The notes under the pieces: generated by a model | Databases searched by the model: none | Told to the model about the DNA's origin: nothing | What the model saw: the letters and a program-made list of their open reading frames with translations, nothing else | From: Cladocopium goreaui | Lineage: Eukaryota; Sar; Dinophyceae; Suessiales; Symbiodiniaceae | Direction: 5' to 3' | Length of the DNA: 64,000 nt | Assembly (NCBI GenBank): GCA_947184155.2 | Contig: CAMXCT020000469.1 | Location: 541,001-605,000, forward strand | Shown here: in pieces, positions 20,514 to 30,338 of the stretch | How the letters are laid out: each line of letters begins with the position of its first letter | Position numbering within the stretch: the stretch's first letter is position 1 | Made by a program: the position numbers and the translations under genes

Positions 20514-20689
20514 CAATGATATCCAAGAAAATATTCAGTACTATCCATCAAATTCCACCAAACTATCTATTACTATAATCCATGAATGTCTATGAAATTC
20601 TATATTCATATATTGAATAGATCCACCTTAACTAAATCATCAAATAGATTACCCCCTAGTTTTCCCAATAAATGTCCATTCACACACGA

Positions 20690-20792
20690 CCAATCCTATG
20701 GCACCTTATCTGGCACCTTTGTCCGGCTTGGAGGTGTCCTGGCGGCTTTTTTAACTCCATGGAATGCGTGGCATGTTTTGCCCTTAAGTTAG
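20690..20792 (+). CDS. candidate exon, hydrophobic
   Basis: The plus frame reads YGTLSGTFVRLGGVLAAFLT then PWNAWHVLPLS and a stop; it could be a C-terminal membrane segment. There is no clear acceptor. Unrecognised. Two family B left-end stubs follow at 20799 and 20929. Confidence 0.25.
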
Positions 20793-21125
20793 AGCTGCTC
20801 TGGTTGGTGGTTAATGATGGTTAATCATAATCTAATGATCAACTGGTTGGGAATTATATCATAATAGTGGTTATAATACCAATAATAGTGGGTTTTTGTG
20901 TGGTTATATGATGGGATATATGATCATACTGGTTGGTGGTTTCAACCTACCCATCTGATATGTGGTTAATGATGATGGTTAATCTATGGTTATTATATGG
21001 GTATGGGTCAAAATTAGGTACCCCAAAATTATGGATGGTTAATACTAAACTAGACTAACATCTGTGGTCCCCTAGGTCTTCCATTTTGACCCACATCCAT
21101 ATGGTTAATGATGGTTAATAATAAT

Positions 21126-21242
21126 CTGGTTGGTGGTTTCAACCTACCTCTGAAAGATGATGGAGTGAGTTCGTCAGTTGGGATGATGAGTCATTCCCAA
21201 CTGAATGGAAAGTCATAAAACATGTTCCAAACCACCAACCAG
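21126..21242. mobile_element. family B palindrome
   Basis: Full length, with the GATGATGGAGTGAGTTCGTC arm. Confidence 0.83.
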
Positions 21243-21535
21243 TTTTGATGAATATGGATGAACCATCCAGAAAATATTGATGAATATCCACAATATTATT
21301 GATAAGATATTTTGATAGTGGGAAATAAATAGTTATTCATAAAATAATATTCCCATCAAAATATTGAAATTCATCAGCATATGAAATTGATATGAACATG
21401 GGGATATTAGTGGGATATTGATGAATATTGATGGATATTAATAAAATATTAATGGGAATTTGATGGGATTGGGATTTTGTCGGATTTAATGGTAGTTTTG
21501 TGAATGTTCCTGGGATATAAGTGGGATATAGGATT

Positions 21536-21642
21536 TACCCTCTGGTAATGTAACATAGCTATTGAAAATGGTCATTTATAGTGAGTCTTCCCATTAAAAT
21601 TTGTGATTTTCCATAGTTATGATGTTAGTTTACTAGAGGGTA
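21536..21642. mobile_element. family A palindrome, arms swapped
   Basis: Here the AATGGTCATTTATAGTG module is on the left arm and GTGATTTTCCATAG on the right, the reverse of most copies. Confidence 0.8.
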
Positions 21643-21807
21643 ATGGTGATGAATGGAATTGTGATGATGATTAATGGGATATGAATGGTCCGAAAACAGC
21701 CCGGCAGCCACAAACGTGCTTGCACCGGCCGTTCGGTAGTTTTTTTCTGTTTTATGAGGATACCAAACTTTAAATTCATCAGGAAAAAGCTTCCAAACCT
21801 CTCAAAA

Positions 21808-22216
21808 AACGAGTTTTCCTATTTTGACGAACTTTTTTTTGGACGAACTAGGACTTCAGGGCTGCAACCCAACATTTGCCGGCGCAAACCGGTGCTGAAC
21901 GGTAATTTTCCAGCCCTAGCTGCCCGTGGAAAAGCTGGAAAGTAATAGAACTGGCTTCTAACCGCGCTGAAAACCTCAGTTTCCTATTTTGACGAACTAG
22001 GACTTTAGGGCTGCAAGCCGGCACAAACCGGGGCTGAACGGTAGTTTTCCAGGCCTAGCTGCCCGTGGAAAAGCTGGAAAGTAATTGAACTGACTTCTGA
22101 TCGCGCTGAAAACCTCAGTTTCCTATTTTGACGAACTAGGACTAGGACTCAGGGCTGCAAGCCAACATTTGCCGGCACAAACCCGGGGCTGAACGGTAGT
22201 TTTCAGCCCTAGCTGA
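21808..22216. repeat. tandem repeat, about 130-170-bp unit, three copies
   Basis: Three successive copies of TTTCCTATTTTGACGAACTA, GGGCTGCAAGCC, GCTGAACGGTAGTTTTC and CCTAGCTGCCCGTGGAAAAG. GC-rich compared with the neighbourhood. The third copy is shortened. No long frame. Confidence 0.88.
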
Positions 22217-22339
22217 CGCGAGTCCCTTTAGGTTGACTGCTTGAAGGCGTTATAATGCGTTATATATTATATTGGTATATATTGGTCGTGAGCTTATCTC
22301 ATTATTTCTGAAATTCGCTCGTTATTTCGGGATGACGTC

Positions 22340-22500
22340 GGTGACGTCGTTTGGAAAATGGTCCAGAATGAATTGAAATCACCCTTGGCCCAGCGAAACA
22401 TCATCGGCTCCAGGACCGGCTTCCAAAAAGCTTCTCCAAAGGCGCCAGGAGCTGCGCCGATTTCACGGCCCCATGCACCAGCTAGCTGTCTCACTCATGA
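22340..22500 (-). CDS. candidate exon, unrecognised
   Basis: The minus strand is open with MRQLAGAWGREIGAAPGAFG and EAFWKPVLEPMMFRWAKGDF, rich in Trp and Phe. The plus strand is open too but reads less like protein. GC content is high relative to its flanks. Confidence 0.4.
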
Positions 22501-22934
22501 ACGGTTGGGTCTGAGACACAGCAGACCTGCAAAAATGAAGAACGATGCAGGTACATCCTGTAGAGCCACCGGAAGCAGCTGCCTTTTTCACACTTCCAAA
22601 TCCCCCATTTATTCTAGAAACCTAGAAATTAATCATCGATGGTAAACCGATGTAAACCGGGTGCTAACGATTTAAGTAATTAATTGGTGGGGTGGCATAT
22701 CATGGTGGCAATAAATCACCACAATCATACATAGGTTGTATAAACCATCCCAAATGGTAGGTTTCATTAGTGGTTTTAACGTAAGACCACATTCTGGTTA
22801 ATCAATGTTAATCAGGGGTTGGTAAATGTCCTACATTTTTCACATCACTCAAATATTGGGGATATAATATGATATAATCTCCAACAAATACTTGTTCAAG
22901 TGATGTGAAACAAATCCCCAAGCCATGGGCTTTA

Positions 22935-23049
22935 TACCCTCTGGTAAACTAGGTAAACTAACATAGCTATGGAAAATCACCATTTTTAATGGGAAAATCA
23001 ACTATTAATGGCCATTTTCAATAGCTTTTTGTAGGTTTACCAGAGGGTA
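22935..23049. mobile_element. family A palindrome touching an exon
   Basis: TACCCTCTGGTAAACTAGGT with a small duplicated AACTAGGTA, and TTTACCAGAGGGTA at the right. On the minus strand its edge CTG/GTAAACC is a good 5' splice site for the coding island at 23041-23300. Confidence 0.83.
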
Positions 23050-23300
23050 AACCAACTCAAAACTGAAGGCTTTCGCAGTTTTTTCTGAGCGAATCTCGTT
23101 GATTCTCAAGGCGATCCACTGGAGGTTGTCCCCGTAGCCCCAGTCCATGTCATGGTCACCGAGGGGGTCTACCCCATGGCGGTTTCCGAAAAAATCACAT
23201 CTCGATTTAAGAAATTCAAGTGTCAATCCCCCAACCAATGGTTGTCCAATCTTTTTTTCGCCAATTTCTTTGGCTCTTTTTGGTTTCCCCCTTGGCCGCA
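23041..23300 (-). CDS. candidate exon ending at a family A element
   Basis: One of the best islands: the minus strand is open for about 87 codons with EFLKSRCDFFGNRHGVDPLG, DHDMDWGYGDNLQWIALRIN and EIRSEKTAKAFSFELVYPL. The frame runs into the family A border, where CTG is followed by GTAAACC. The upstream border is not clear, as the frame stays open to 23307. I do not recognise the family. Confidence 0.5.
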
Positions 23301-23715
23301 GTTCCAATTAATCAATTATGAGTGAATATACAACCATATTGATGTAGGGGTTATACTTCAATTTATGTCGGTTCTACGCCATTGTTACACCCGGCGAAAT
23401 AAGATCCCTATGGAACAATACCGGAAAAAACGTGTATAATCAGATCCCATAAATCCATACAAATTATACCCTCCATGTGCTTATACTCAGCCGCACTCCC
23501 ATATTCGTTGATACAAACCCATTTTCAAACAACAAATAATCGAAACCCATTCAAACCCATATATATATATATATTAATAAATCAACAAATAAATCCACAG
23601 TAAACCAATAGTACATCCATAAAGCCAACATAGTAAGTCTCCATAAATATAAAACATGATTATTTAGTAAAACACAACACATTATTATAAATCCATAGTA
23701 CCATAGTAAATCCAC

Positions 23716-23826
23716 TACCCTCTGATAAACGAACATAACTATGGAACATCACCATTTTCAATGGATAAATCCACTATAAATGGCCATTTTCAATTTTCAA
23801 TAGCTATGTTAAATTACCAGAGGGTA
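23716..23826. mobile_element. family A palindrome
   Basis: Starts TACCCTCTGATAAACGAACA and ends AAATTACCAGAGGGTA. Confidence 0.83.
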
Positions 23827-23894
23827 AATCCTATATCCTACTTATATCCCAGGAACATTCACAAAACTCCCATTAAATCCCTGATTTAGCAACC

Positions 23895-24012
23895 ACTGCC
23901 CATGGTTTTTCACTGAAAATCCCACGAGTTCTTCGCCAGTCTTTGCCTTCAGCAGCTGTTCCCAGTGTCTCTGCTCGAAATACCTGGCGCCGGGAGGAGA
24001 TTCACAACCATG
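23895..24012 (-). CDS. candidate exon, possibly dynein-heavy-chain-like
   Basis: The minus strand reads [20 protein letters not shown] then [12 protein letters not shown]. The ERHW-x-x-L pattern is reminiscent of the N-terminal linker region of dynein heavy chains, but the match is too short to be sure. The frame continues into the neighbouring ATATAC microsatellite only because that repeat has no stops. Confidence 0.4.
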
Positions 24013-24084
24013 CCAATCGTATGGGAGTATCATATGTTTAAAATAATGGGAACTAGAATAGGAATAAATAAACATATATAAATC

Positions 24085-24858
24085 ATATATATATATATAC
24101 ATATATACATATATACATTGTATACATATATACATATATACATTATATACATATACACATATATACATATATACATATATACATATATACATATATACAT
24201 ATATATACATATATGCATATATACATATATACATAAATACATTATATACATTATATACATATATACATATATATGTACATATATACATATATACATATAT
24301 ACATATATACATATATACATATATACATATATACATATATACATATATACAAATATACAAATATACATATATACATATATACATATATACATATATACAT
24401 ATATACATATATACATATATACATATATACATATATACATATATACATATATACATATATACATATATACATATATACATATATACATAAATACATATAT
24501 ACATATATACATATATACATATATACATATATACATATATACATATATACATATATACATATATATATACATATATACCTATATACATATACATACATAT
24601 AAATATACATATACACATATATACATATATACATATATACATATATACATATATACATATATACATATATATGTACATATATACGGTGTATATATGTACA
24701 TATATACATATATACATATATACATATATACATATATATGTACATATATACGGTGTATATATGTACATATATACATATATACATATAGACATATATACAT
24801 ATATACATATATACATATATACATATATACATATATACATTATATATATAATATATGG
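24085..24858. repeat. ATATACAT microsatellite, about 770 bp
   Basis: Long array of ACATATAT/ATATACAT units with sporadic variants (ACATAAAT, ACAAATAT) and two copies of GTACATATATACGGTGTATA. All six frames are open by composition, giving spurious Tyr/Ile-rich frames up to 398 codons. Confidence 0.97.
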
Positions 24859-25106
24859 AATATATGTATGGGATATGTATGGGAAAATCATGGGATTCAA
24901 TGAAATGGGATTGGCTGGCTGCCATAGAAAACGGGAACCAACTTGACGTGGTCGTTTGAATTGATATGTTAATATGTTGATCATGTGGATATTATGATGG
25001 ATCATGCTGATCATCCAGTGGCAATAGGAAACCAACATAAACCAAGCAATATTGAGAATTCAAGCCGGATAGCTTTGGGAAAATTGAAGCCGGAAATCAT
25101 GGTCCT

Positions 25107-25218
25107 TACCCTGAGGTAAACTTTCACATAACTATGGAACATCACCATGCTATTAATGGGAAAACTCACTATTTCAATGGCCATGTTCAATAGCTATGTA
25201 ACAAATTGCCAGAGGTTA
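25107..25218. mobile_element. family A palindrome
   Basis: TACCCTGAGGTAAACTTTCA at the left and ACAAATTGCCAGAGGTTA at the right. Confidence 0.75.
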
Positions 25219-25306
25219 AGCCCAAATAGCTATTATAGAACAAACATCTTTTTGAACATGGCCATTTATAGTGAGTTTGCTATGTTCAATAGCTATGATT
25301 GCCCAG

Positions 25307-25416
25307 AGGCTGTGGAAAAACCTCTTCCCTTGAAGCAAATCTGGGAAAAACATTCATGTTCCATCCATATCCTCGACAGTCACGAAGTCATTTTCTTCGA
25401 CCGGCTACCCGGCCTG
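25307..25416 (+). CDS. candidate exon between two family A-like elements
   Basis: Plus strand. It begins after ATTGCCCAG (right end of a decayed family A copy) and ends at GGCCTG followed by GTAAACG (left end of the next). It is open for 36 codons: KPLPLKQIWEKHSCSIHILD, SHEVIFFDRLPGL. Opposite strand to the CFAP58-like exons. Unrecognised. Confidence 0.4.
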
Positions 25417-25574
25417 GTAAACGTTAACAAAAAACGGATGGGAAACTATGGAAAATCATGATTTTTAATGGGTAAATGGGAAAGATCCACTATGCTATTA
25501 ATGGGTAAATCCACTATTTAACTATGGGCCATCTATACCAAAGCAAACTGTTAGTTCGTTTACCGTTTCGGGTA
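25406..25574. mobile_element. family A variant with TACCCGGCCTGG end
   Basis: The terminal motif is CCCGGCCTGG instead of CCCTCTGG; the centre contains a doubled TGCTATTAATGGGTAAATCC arm; right end TTTACCGTTTCGGGTA. Confidence 0.65.
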
Positions 25575-25645
25575 ACTGTGGAAGTCGACTAGTCGACTAA
25601 GATGAACCGTTCCGATTCAACAGCTGACCACGGTGACCACGGTGG

Positions 25646-25693
25646 CCTCCTCTTGGTGTCTTGCAAGTCTTTGGTGACCCGTTCGATCTCATC
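25646..25693 (-). CDS. CFAP58-like: CFAP58-like exon (EIER segment)
   Basis: The minus strand begins after CGCCTAG with GATGAGATCGAACGG and reads DEIERVTKDLQDTKRR. In CFAP58/CCDC147 proteins the ELNMY..EYK motif is followed directly by a YEIERL..ELQ..KK segment, which this matches in order and phase with the exon at 26686-26736. The 3' end is uncertain (a GC after AAGAGGAG is possible); the same frame stays open to a TAG at about 25590. It acts in motile cilia or flagella as a structural coiled coil (family knowledge). Confidence 0.7.
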
Positions 25694-25927
25694 CTAGGCG
25701 TTGGACTGCGACTGCGGAGAGCTGACTTAACCGAGGATAGGTATAACGTTAAGCGTTGGTTTTTTTCACGATCGGCGAACTCGGGTTCGAACATATATGA
25801 TGATATATATGTCGTTACCATAGTTAGAATTGAATATAAACTATAACTTATAACATCTTTAACCTGGGCGGGACCCTTTTCGTATGATACACTCATGAAC
25901 CAAGCTGATGGAAAACATCCAACAAGG

Positions 25928-26040
25928 TACCCTCTGGTTATGACTAACATAGCCATGGAAAATCAGAATTTTTGAGTTCGGTAAACCATCTATTTCTATG
26001 GGCCATGTTCAATAGCAAACTGTAACAAATTACCAGAGGA
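25928..26040. mobile_element. family A palindrome
   Basis: TACCCTCTGGTTATGACTAA at the left; the right end TACCAGAGGA is joined straight to a second half copy. Confidence 0.78.
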
Positions 26041-26117
26041 ATGACCATTTTCAATGGGAAAACCCACTATAAATCACCATTTTCCATAGCTTTTTGTTAC
26101 AAATTACCAGGCCGGGT
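26041..26117. mobile_element. family A right half, GCCGGGTA end
   Basis: A right-hand arm only, ending TTACCAGGCCGGGTA, the partner of the CCCGGCCTGG variant. Confidence 0.65.
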
Positions 26118-26174
26118 AATTCCTTCCGAGCTGTGTCCGGTGAAGCTATCAGTGCTCCTGAGCTCCGGTCCCTC
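26111..26174 (+). CDS. candidate exon after a family A end
   Basis: Plus strand from the AG of TTACCAG to CCCTC followed by GTAAAAAAT: RVIPSELCPVKLSVLLSSGP. The minus strand is open as well. Unrecognised. Confidence 0.3.
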
Positions 26175-26327
26175 GTAAAAAATCCTTTGGGATTATGTCA
26201 AAGCATCGTTGCAAAATTGGGAGGGAACATTTGCTGAGTTTACACTTTCAATATATATGGTGATTTATATGGTGATTTATATATATATATATATATTTAT
26301 GGGATTTGCCTCGAAGATTCTAGTTTT

Positions 26328-26438
26328 TACCCTCTGGTAAACTAACATATCTATGGAAAATCACTATGCTAATAATGGGTAAATCCACTATTTCTATGGG
26401 CCATTTTCCATAGCTATGTTATAGTTTACCAGAGGGTA
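26328..26438. mobile_element. family A palindrome
   Basis: Complete ends, with CACTATGCTAATAATGGG in the loop. Confidence 0.85.
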
Positions 26439-26524
26439 TTTTTGGGGGGTTCTTTGTAAAAACACAGAGAAGCCAATTTCACCCGCTCAGAACCTCATCT
26501 TCCCCTTTTACAATTCATATCACT

Positions 26525-26621
26525 TACCCTCTGGTTATTTAACATAGCCATGGTATAGATGGCCCATAGAAATAGATGGTTGATATTAAAAATGGTGATT
26601 TTCCATGGCTATGTTGATTTG
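26525..26621. mobile_element. family A, inverted interior, right end lost
   Basis: The left end TACCCTCTGGTTATTTAACA is followed by GGCCCATAGAAATAGATGG, i.e. the loop in the opposite orientation to its relatives. Confidence 0.7.
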
Positions 26622-26685
26622 TGGGCGCAGCCATCACTTTTTTTCACTGGACGTCAACTCCCTGAAAAATTATCCGTCGTTCAGC

Positions 26686-26736
26686 CTTGTAGTCGTTCAG
26701 CTGCGCGTGGTACATGTTCAACTCCGCGGCCATGGC
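26686..26736 (-). CDS. CFAP58-like: CFAP58-like exon (ELNMY segment)
   Basis: 51 nt, phase 0 at both ends. The minus strand after CCCTAGCAG reads AMAAELNMYHAQLNDYK, then AAG followed by GCTGAA (a GC donor). ELNMY-x-x-Q-x-x-x-YK is the signature segment of CFAP58-type coiled coils. A family B element starts 22 nt upstream of the acceptor. Confidence 0.82.
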
Positions 26737-26758
26737 CTGCTAGGGCCCGAAATACCAG

Positions 26759-26880
26759 CTGGTTGGTGGTATACCTACACCTCTGAAAAATATGAGTCAG
26801 TTGAAGTTGGGATGATGAAATTCCCAATTTTCATATGGAAAGACATTCAAAATTCCATGGTTCCAGTCACCACCAACCAG
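26759..26880. mobile_element. family B palindrome
   Basis: Full length; lies in the intron just upstream (in gene sense) of the ELNMY exon. Confidence 0.85.
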
Positions 26881-27148
26881 CCCAGTTATAAGTACGTACT
26901 AACAACAAACAAACAAAACCCCATTTATGGAATGTATAATCCCATAGAAATAACCATAGACATATTATAATCTCAGTCATAAGTGCTATAATCCCATAGA
27001 AAGAACCAGTTACTAACCATTGAGAATTGGTATTTCCGGCCGTTGAACTGCGTGAACTTCACGGGCATAAATATATGGTGCTATGGTGGATTTCACGTCG
27101 ACAGTCATGGTCTCTAATATGGTGATTTTTTTATAGCCTCAAAGTATC

Positions 27149-27264
27149 AATCTGAGTAAATTGTAATATTTCACTAACCTGAGTTAAGGCCATTTGGGGA
27201 TGATTTCCATTATTAACCATGATTTCCAGTGAGGTCGCAGTGAGGTCGTTATAATTTCCCAGAT
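27149..27264. mobile_element. family F element
   Basis: AATCTGAGTAAATTGTAAT at the left and ATAATTTCCCAGATAT at the right; the GTGAGGTCGCAGTGAGGTCG core is duplicated. Confidence 0.7.
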
Positions 27265-27278
27265 ATATGGATCTATAC

Positions 27279-27389
27279 TGGTTGGTGGTTTCAACCAACC
27301 CCCCTGAAAAATGATGGAGTGAAAGTCAGATTGGATCATCATCCCAACTTTTGGGGAAAATAAAAATCATGTTCCAAAGCACCAAGCAG
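27279..27389. mobile_element. family B palindrome with TATA duplication
   Basis: Right end mutated to CACCAAGCAG; TATA on both sides. Confidence 0.83.
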
Positions 27390-27704
27390 TATATGGTAAA
27401 ATGTGATGATATCAAAGTGAAGACTCAACACTTCGGATCTGCAATTGTCTGTGTCACACCCATTGAATTCTCGCGACGAAACAACTTCTACCACCGCGCG
27501 AAATCTTTTTAAATTGCTGTCGTGAACAGGCAAAAGCACTGTCACAACGGGTCAAGAGCAGTGACATGGAAGACGGATCGTCATCTGCCTCTAACTGCAA
27601 AATTGATTTACTGTAAATATCACAGCATCATCTACCCTGTTGTCTGTTAGGGTGATGATTGCATATGCTTGAAGCATCTTGTAGCACTACTTACTTGTGA
27701 GCGC

Positions 27705-28280
27705 TTAAAAATCTCCGCCTGCTGGCTTGAATTTAACATGGATCTGGCCGTTCTCTTCATAGGCTTCGATCAAACCTTTTCCAAGGCCTACTCCAACTCC
27801 CAAGACTCCGCCAGCCAAGCCGCCCTGAAAGTAGCCCAGAGCTGCACATTGCCATCCATCCATGACAGCCTCCTTGATATGACACAATCCGCCTAATCCA
27901 CACTTCTCGTTGTCCAGCAGCTGCGTGGCAAAGCATGCGGCAAATCCAAGCTGCGCGCCATAGTTTGCACCTGCTTCGGCCCAATCTTTCATGGTGGCAG
28001 CCACGTTCTTTGCAACACGCTGCAGCGCTTGGGTGGTTTTGTAGGATTTGCTGAACTCATAGTCATACTTGTTCGCCAGGGCAAGAATTTCGTTCCACAC
28101 AAAGACATTCTGTTCATCAACCACGATACGGAAGGCAAAGTCTGACTGCATGGCTTCGCCAATCCTTTCGACGCACATGTCGTTGTCGAAGTGGCGCTTT
28201 TTGGGAAGAGTCATGCAACCCGGACGGTAGTCCACTGCAGCACATGTGGCCAACAAGCTAAGCACCGTGGCCACCTTCAT
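27705..28280 (-). CDS. small secreted-type protein, single exon
   Basis: A 191-residue frame from the ATG at 28278-28280 to a stop at 27705. I prefer this ATG to an upstream in-frame one (28403) for two reasons. It opens with a signal peptide, MKVATVLSLLATCAA. It also lies 7 nt after CTTTTTCTGCGCCAG, a strong 3' splice or spliced-leader acceptor. The mature part has six cysteines (including CGLGGLC and a late GWQC), a mixed helical middle and a Gly-rich segment GGLAGGVLGVGVGLGKGL that resembles a glycine zipper or membrane-inserting stretch, then KFKPAGGDF. It has no introns, unlike its neighbours, and sits inside an intron of the CFAP58-like gene on the same strand. Family not recognised; a role in secretion or at the cell surface is inferred. 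Confidence 0.75.
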   Translation of the reverse strand: MKVATVLSLLATCAAVDYRPGCMTLPKKRHFDNDMCVERIGEAMQSDFAFRIVVDEQNVFVWNEILALANKYDYEFSKSYKTTQALQRVAKNVAATMKDWAEAGANYGAQLGFAACFATQLLDNEKCGLGGLCHIKEAVMDGWQCAALGYFQGGLAGGVLGVGVGLGKGLIEAYEENGQIHVKFKPAGGDF

Positions 28281-28639
28281 GATGAATCTGGCGCAGAAAA
28301 AGTGATGGCGGTGGGCAGTTTTGGGGCTTGAATTAGCTGCAGTCGAAGAGGAAAGCACGGGTAAGCTCTCAAAGCTTGGGCTTTGGAAGGCGAACATGGC
28401 CAAATAGTGGTGGTACTCAATCTGGCACCTTTCACAAGCATCTAACGTAACGTATCCTCTCGGTATCTCTCAACTATCAATCCAGTTGCAGTTTTGGGGA
28501 TCTTTTTGGCATAGGACTCCTTATCTCAATGGATTGGTTTAAGGGACAATTTTCAGGAAAACCCCATATTCACCCCGCTTCGCGTGGGGTGGCCGCCCAC
28601 ACCGCAGGTTTATTTCGGTCCGTGAGAGGGGCTAAGGGT

Positions 28640-28988
28640 GGTTTTCCCCCGTGGGGGCTCCCCAAGCTAAGAATTTCACTTCCCCCCCCCGTGGGGGCTC
28701 CCCAAGCTAGGGAATTTTCACTTTTCCCCCCCGTGGGGGCTCCCCAAGCTAGGAATTTTCACTTTTCCCCCCCGTGGGGGCTCCCCAAGCTAGGGAATTT
28801 TCACTTTTCCCCCCCGTGGGGGCTCCCCCCCGTGGGGGCTCCCCAAGCTAGGGAATTTTCACTTTCCCCCCCGTGGGGGCTTCCCAAGCTAGGGAATTTT
28901 CACTTTTCCCCGCCGTGACAGCTTCCCAAGCTATGGAATTTTCACTTTTCCCTCCCTTGGAGGCTCTCCAAGCTGCGGAATTTCAAAT
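28640..28988. repeat. CCCCGTGGGGGCTCCCCAAG minisatellite in family K
   Basis: About eight copies of a roughly 40-bp unit: a GC-rich palindrome CCCCGTGGGGGCTCCCC, then AAGCTAGGGAATTTTCACTT. The last two copies are decayed (CCGCCGTGACAG, CCTTGGAGGCTCTCC). Confidence 0.93.
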
Positions 28989-29029
28989 AGCTAGACAACG
29001 ACGCCTAGATAGTCTCCCAAATCCCGTGT

Positions 29030-29430
29030 TCTTTGAATGTGTTTCCATGTTTTTGCAATGGTTTCCTTCAAAGCACGGTACTTTACACTTTTGTCGCCAT
29101 AAAACCGGTCGAAAACATCATGTTCGACAATGCTTCCAATTCCCTTATCTCCCCAACCGTTGAAAATACCGCTATTTACAGTGTTTTCTTCAATTTTTCC
29201 ATGTGCCAATGCCGGTAGCCAACTCCAACATATATATAAGAAATCCTTCCAAAACATTGTTTTTGACAGTGTTTTTCCAATGTTTCCAGTCAAACAGACG
29301 GTAATTTACACGTTTTTTGCCATAAAGGCAGTAAATCCTTCCAAAACATTGCTTTTGACAGTGTTTTTGTAATGTTTCCAGTCAAGCATACGGTAATTTA
29401 CACGTTTTTTGCTATAACGTCAGTCCAAAA
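29030..29430. repeat. diverged direct repeats inside family K
   Basis: Three copies of about 95-110 bp with TCCTTCCAAAACATTG, GACAGTGTTTTT and ACGGTAATTTACACG. The first (from 29035) is the most diverged. Confidence 0.8.
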
Positions 29431-29866
29431 CACTTGTTTTTGCAGTGTTTTCAATGCTCTGGCATCCAAAAACCCTGCAAAATCTTGCTATGTACAATGT
29501 TTTTTTCATTTTTGGCCGTTTTTCCATTGCCGGAAAGCTACCAAAATGACCCAAAATTCCATTTCAATACCCTCTTGCGCTCAGACACGCAAAAATCCTC
29601 GAAAAATGTCGAAAACACCACCGTATTCTGGTCTCGGTGCGAAACCGTTTTTGGGGTCTGGTCTCGGTGCGAAACCGTTTTTGGCCCCCCCCCCCCAGCT
29701 AAAGCTGATATAGCGACTGCTATATTAACAAATGTCATTGAGCATTTAGTGTTGCTGTTGCCCCCCAATAAGCACGCCTTCACCGCCAAAGCGGTGTGGG
29801 CGGATTTACTGGGAAAATCTATGGTTTCCGGTTCAGATTTTCCCTTAAACCAATCCATTGATTATC

Positions 29867-30015
29867 CCAAAACCCCAAGCTCCTCATCAACTCTGAAATT
29901 GCCGGCGGGCCATGACGGGGATACCCCATGACGAAAATTGCCCCAGGAATGGCACCTTCATCTGCTTGGTTTTCTCCTCGAGAGTTGAGAATCCCGACGC
30001 TTTGAACAGCCATGA
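29867..30015 (-). CDS. candidate exon between family B and family K
   Basis: The minus strand starts exactly after the CCACCAACCAG end of family B with TC ATG GCT GTT, reads MAVQSVGILNSRGENQADEG and FVMGYPRHGPPAISELMRSL, and runs up to the family K terminal repeat. It could be a first coding exon. The family is not recognised. Confidence 0.45.
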
Positions 30016-30131
30016 CTGGTTGGTGGTCCAATGTGCCCATCTTGAAAAATGATGGAGTTCGTCAATGGGAAGGATGACATCCCATATAATTATGATGGAA
30101 AATAAAATTCATGTTCCAAACCACCAACCAA
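30016..30131. mobile_element. family B palindrome with ATGA duplication
   Basis: The last base of the right end is changed from G to A (CCACCAACCAA); ATGA on both sides. Confidence 0.83.
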
Positions 30132-30261
30132 ATGAAATAAAGAACATCAACCAAGTCTTAATGAAAAACAGCACGCACTCAAGCCAGCAATGTCATCGCC
30201 ACACTTTCGACATCTTTCGACCGAAGATTCAGAAAATGTATTGCAATTAGTTCCCAGTTGG

Positions 30262-30338
30262 TCAGTCCTTGAGATTGTTCTGCTGCTTTCCAACCTCTTC
30301 AACCTCGGTGGGCTTCAGATCTCCAAAAGCCCAGCTAC
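30262..30338 (-). CDS. candidate terminal exon
   Basis: The minus strand after GGGATGTAG reads WAFGDLKPTEVEEVGKQQNN then LKD and TGA. Acidic and helical. It lies in an intron of the CFAP58-like gene, so it would have to belong to a nested gene; it may also be chance. Confidence 0.3.

Larger units (their letters stand above)
28526..29861. mobile_element. family K DNA transposon, 1.3 kb
   Basis: 21-bp perfect terminal inverted repeats (TCAATGGATTGGTTTAAGGG plus A) and a 5-bp target-site duplication TTATC on both sides (28521-28525, 29862-29866). The interior has a GC-rich minisatellite, diverged 100-bp direct repeats and GCCGCCCACACCGC in opposite orientations near the two ends. I find no transposase frame, so it is probably non-autonomous. 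A 99-bp relative is at 60156. Confidence 0.88.

Noticed and set aside
24030..25038. Open frames of up to 398 codons over the ATATAC array
   Set aside because: Tyr/Ile/Cys-repeat translations of a microsatellite; only the last 40 or so codons outside the array (23895-24012) look like protein.
26439..26524. Gap between two family A copies as an exon
   Set aside because: Stops in all useful frames; no coding bias.
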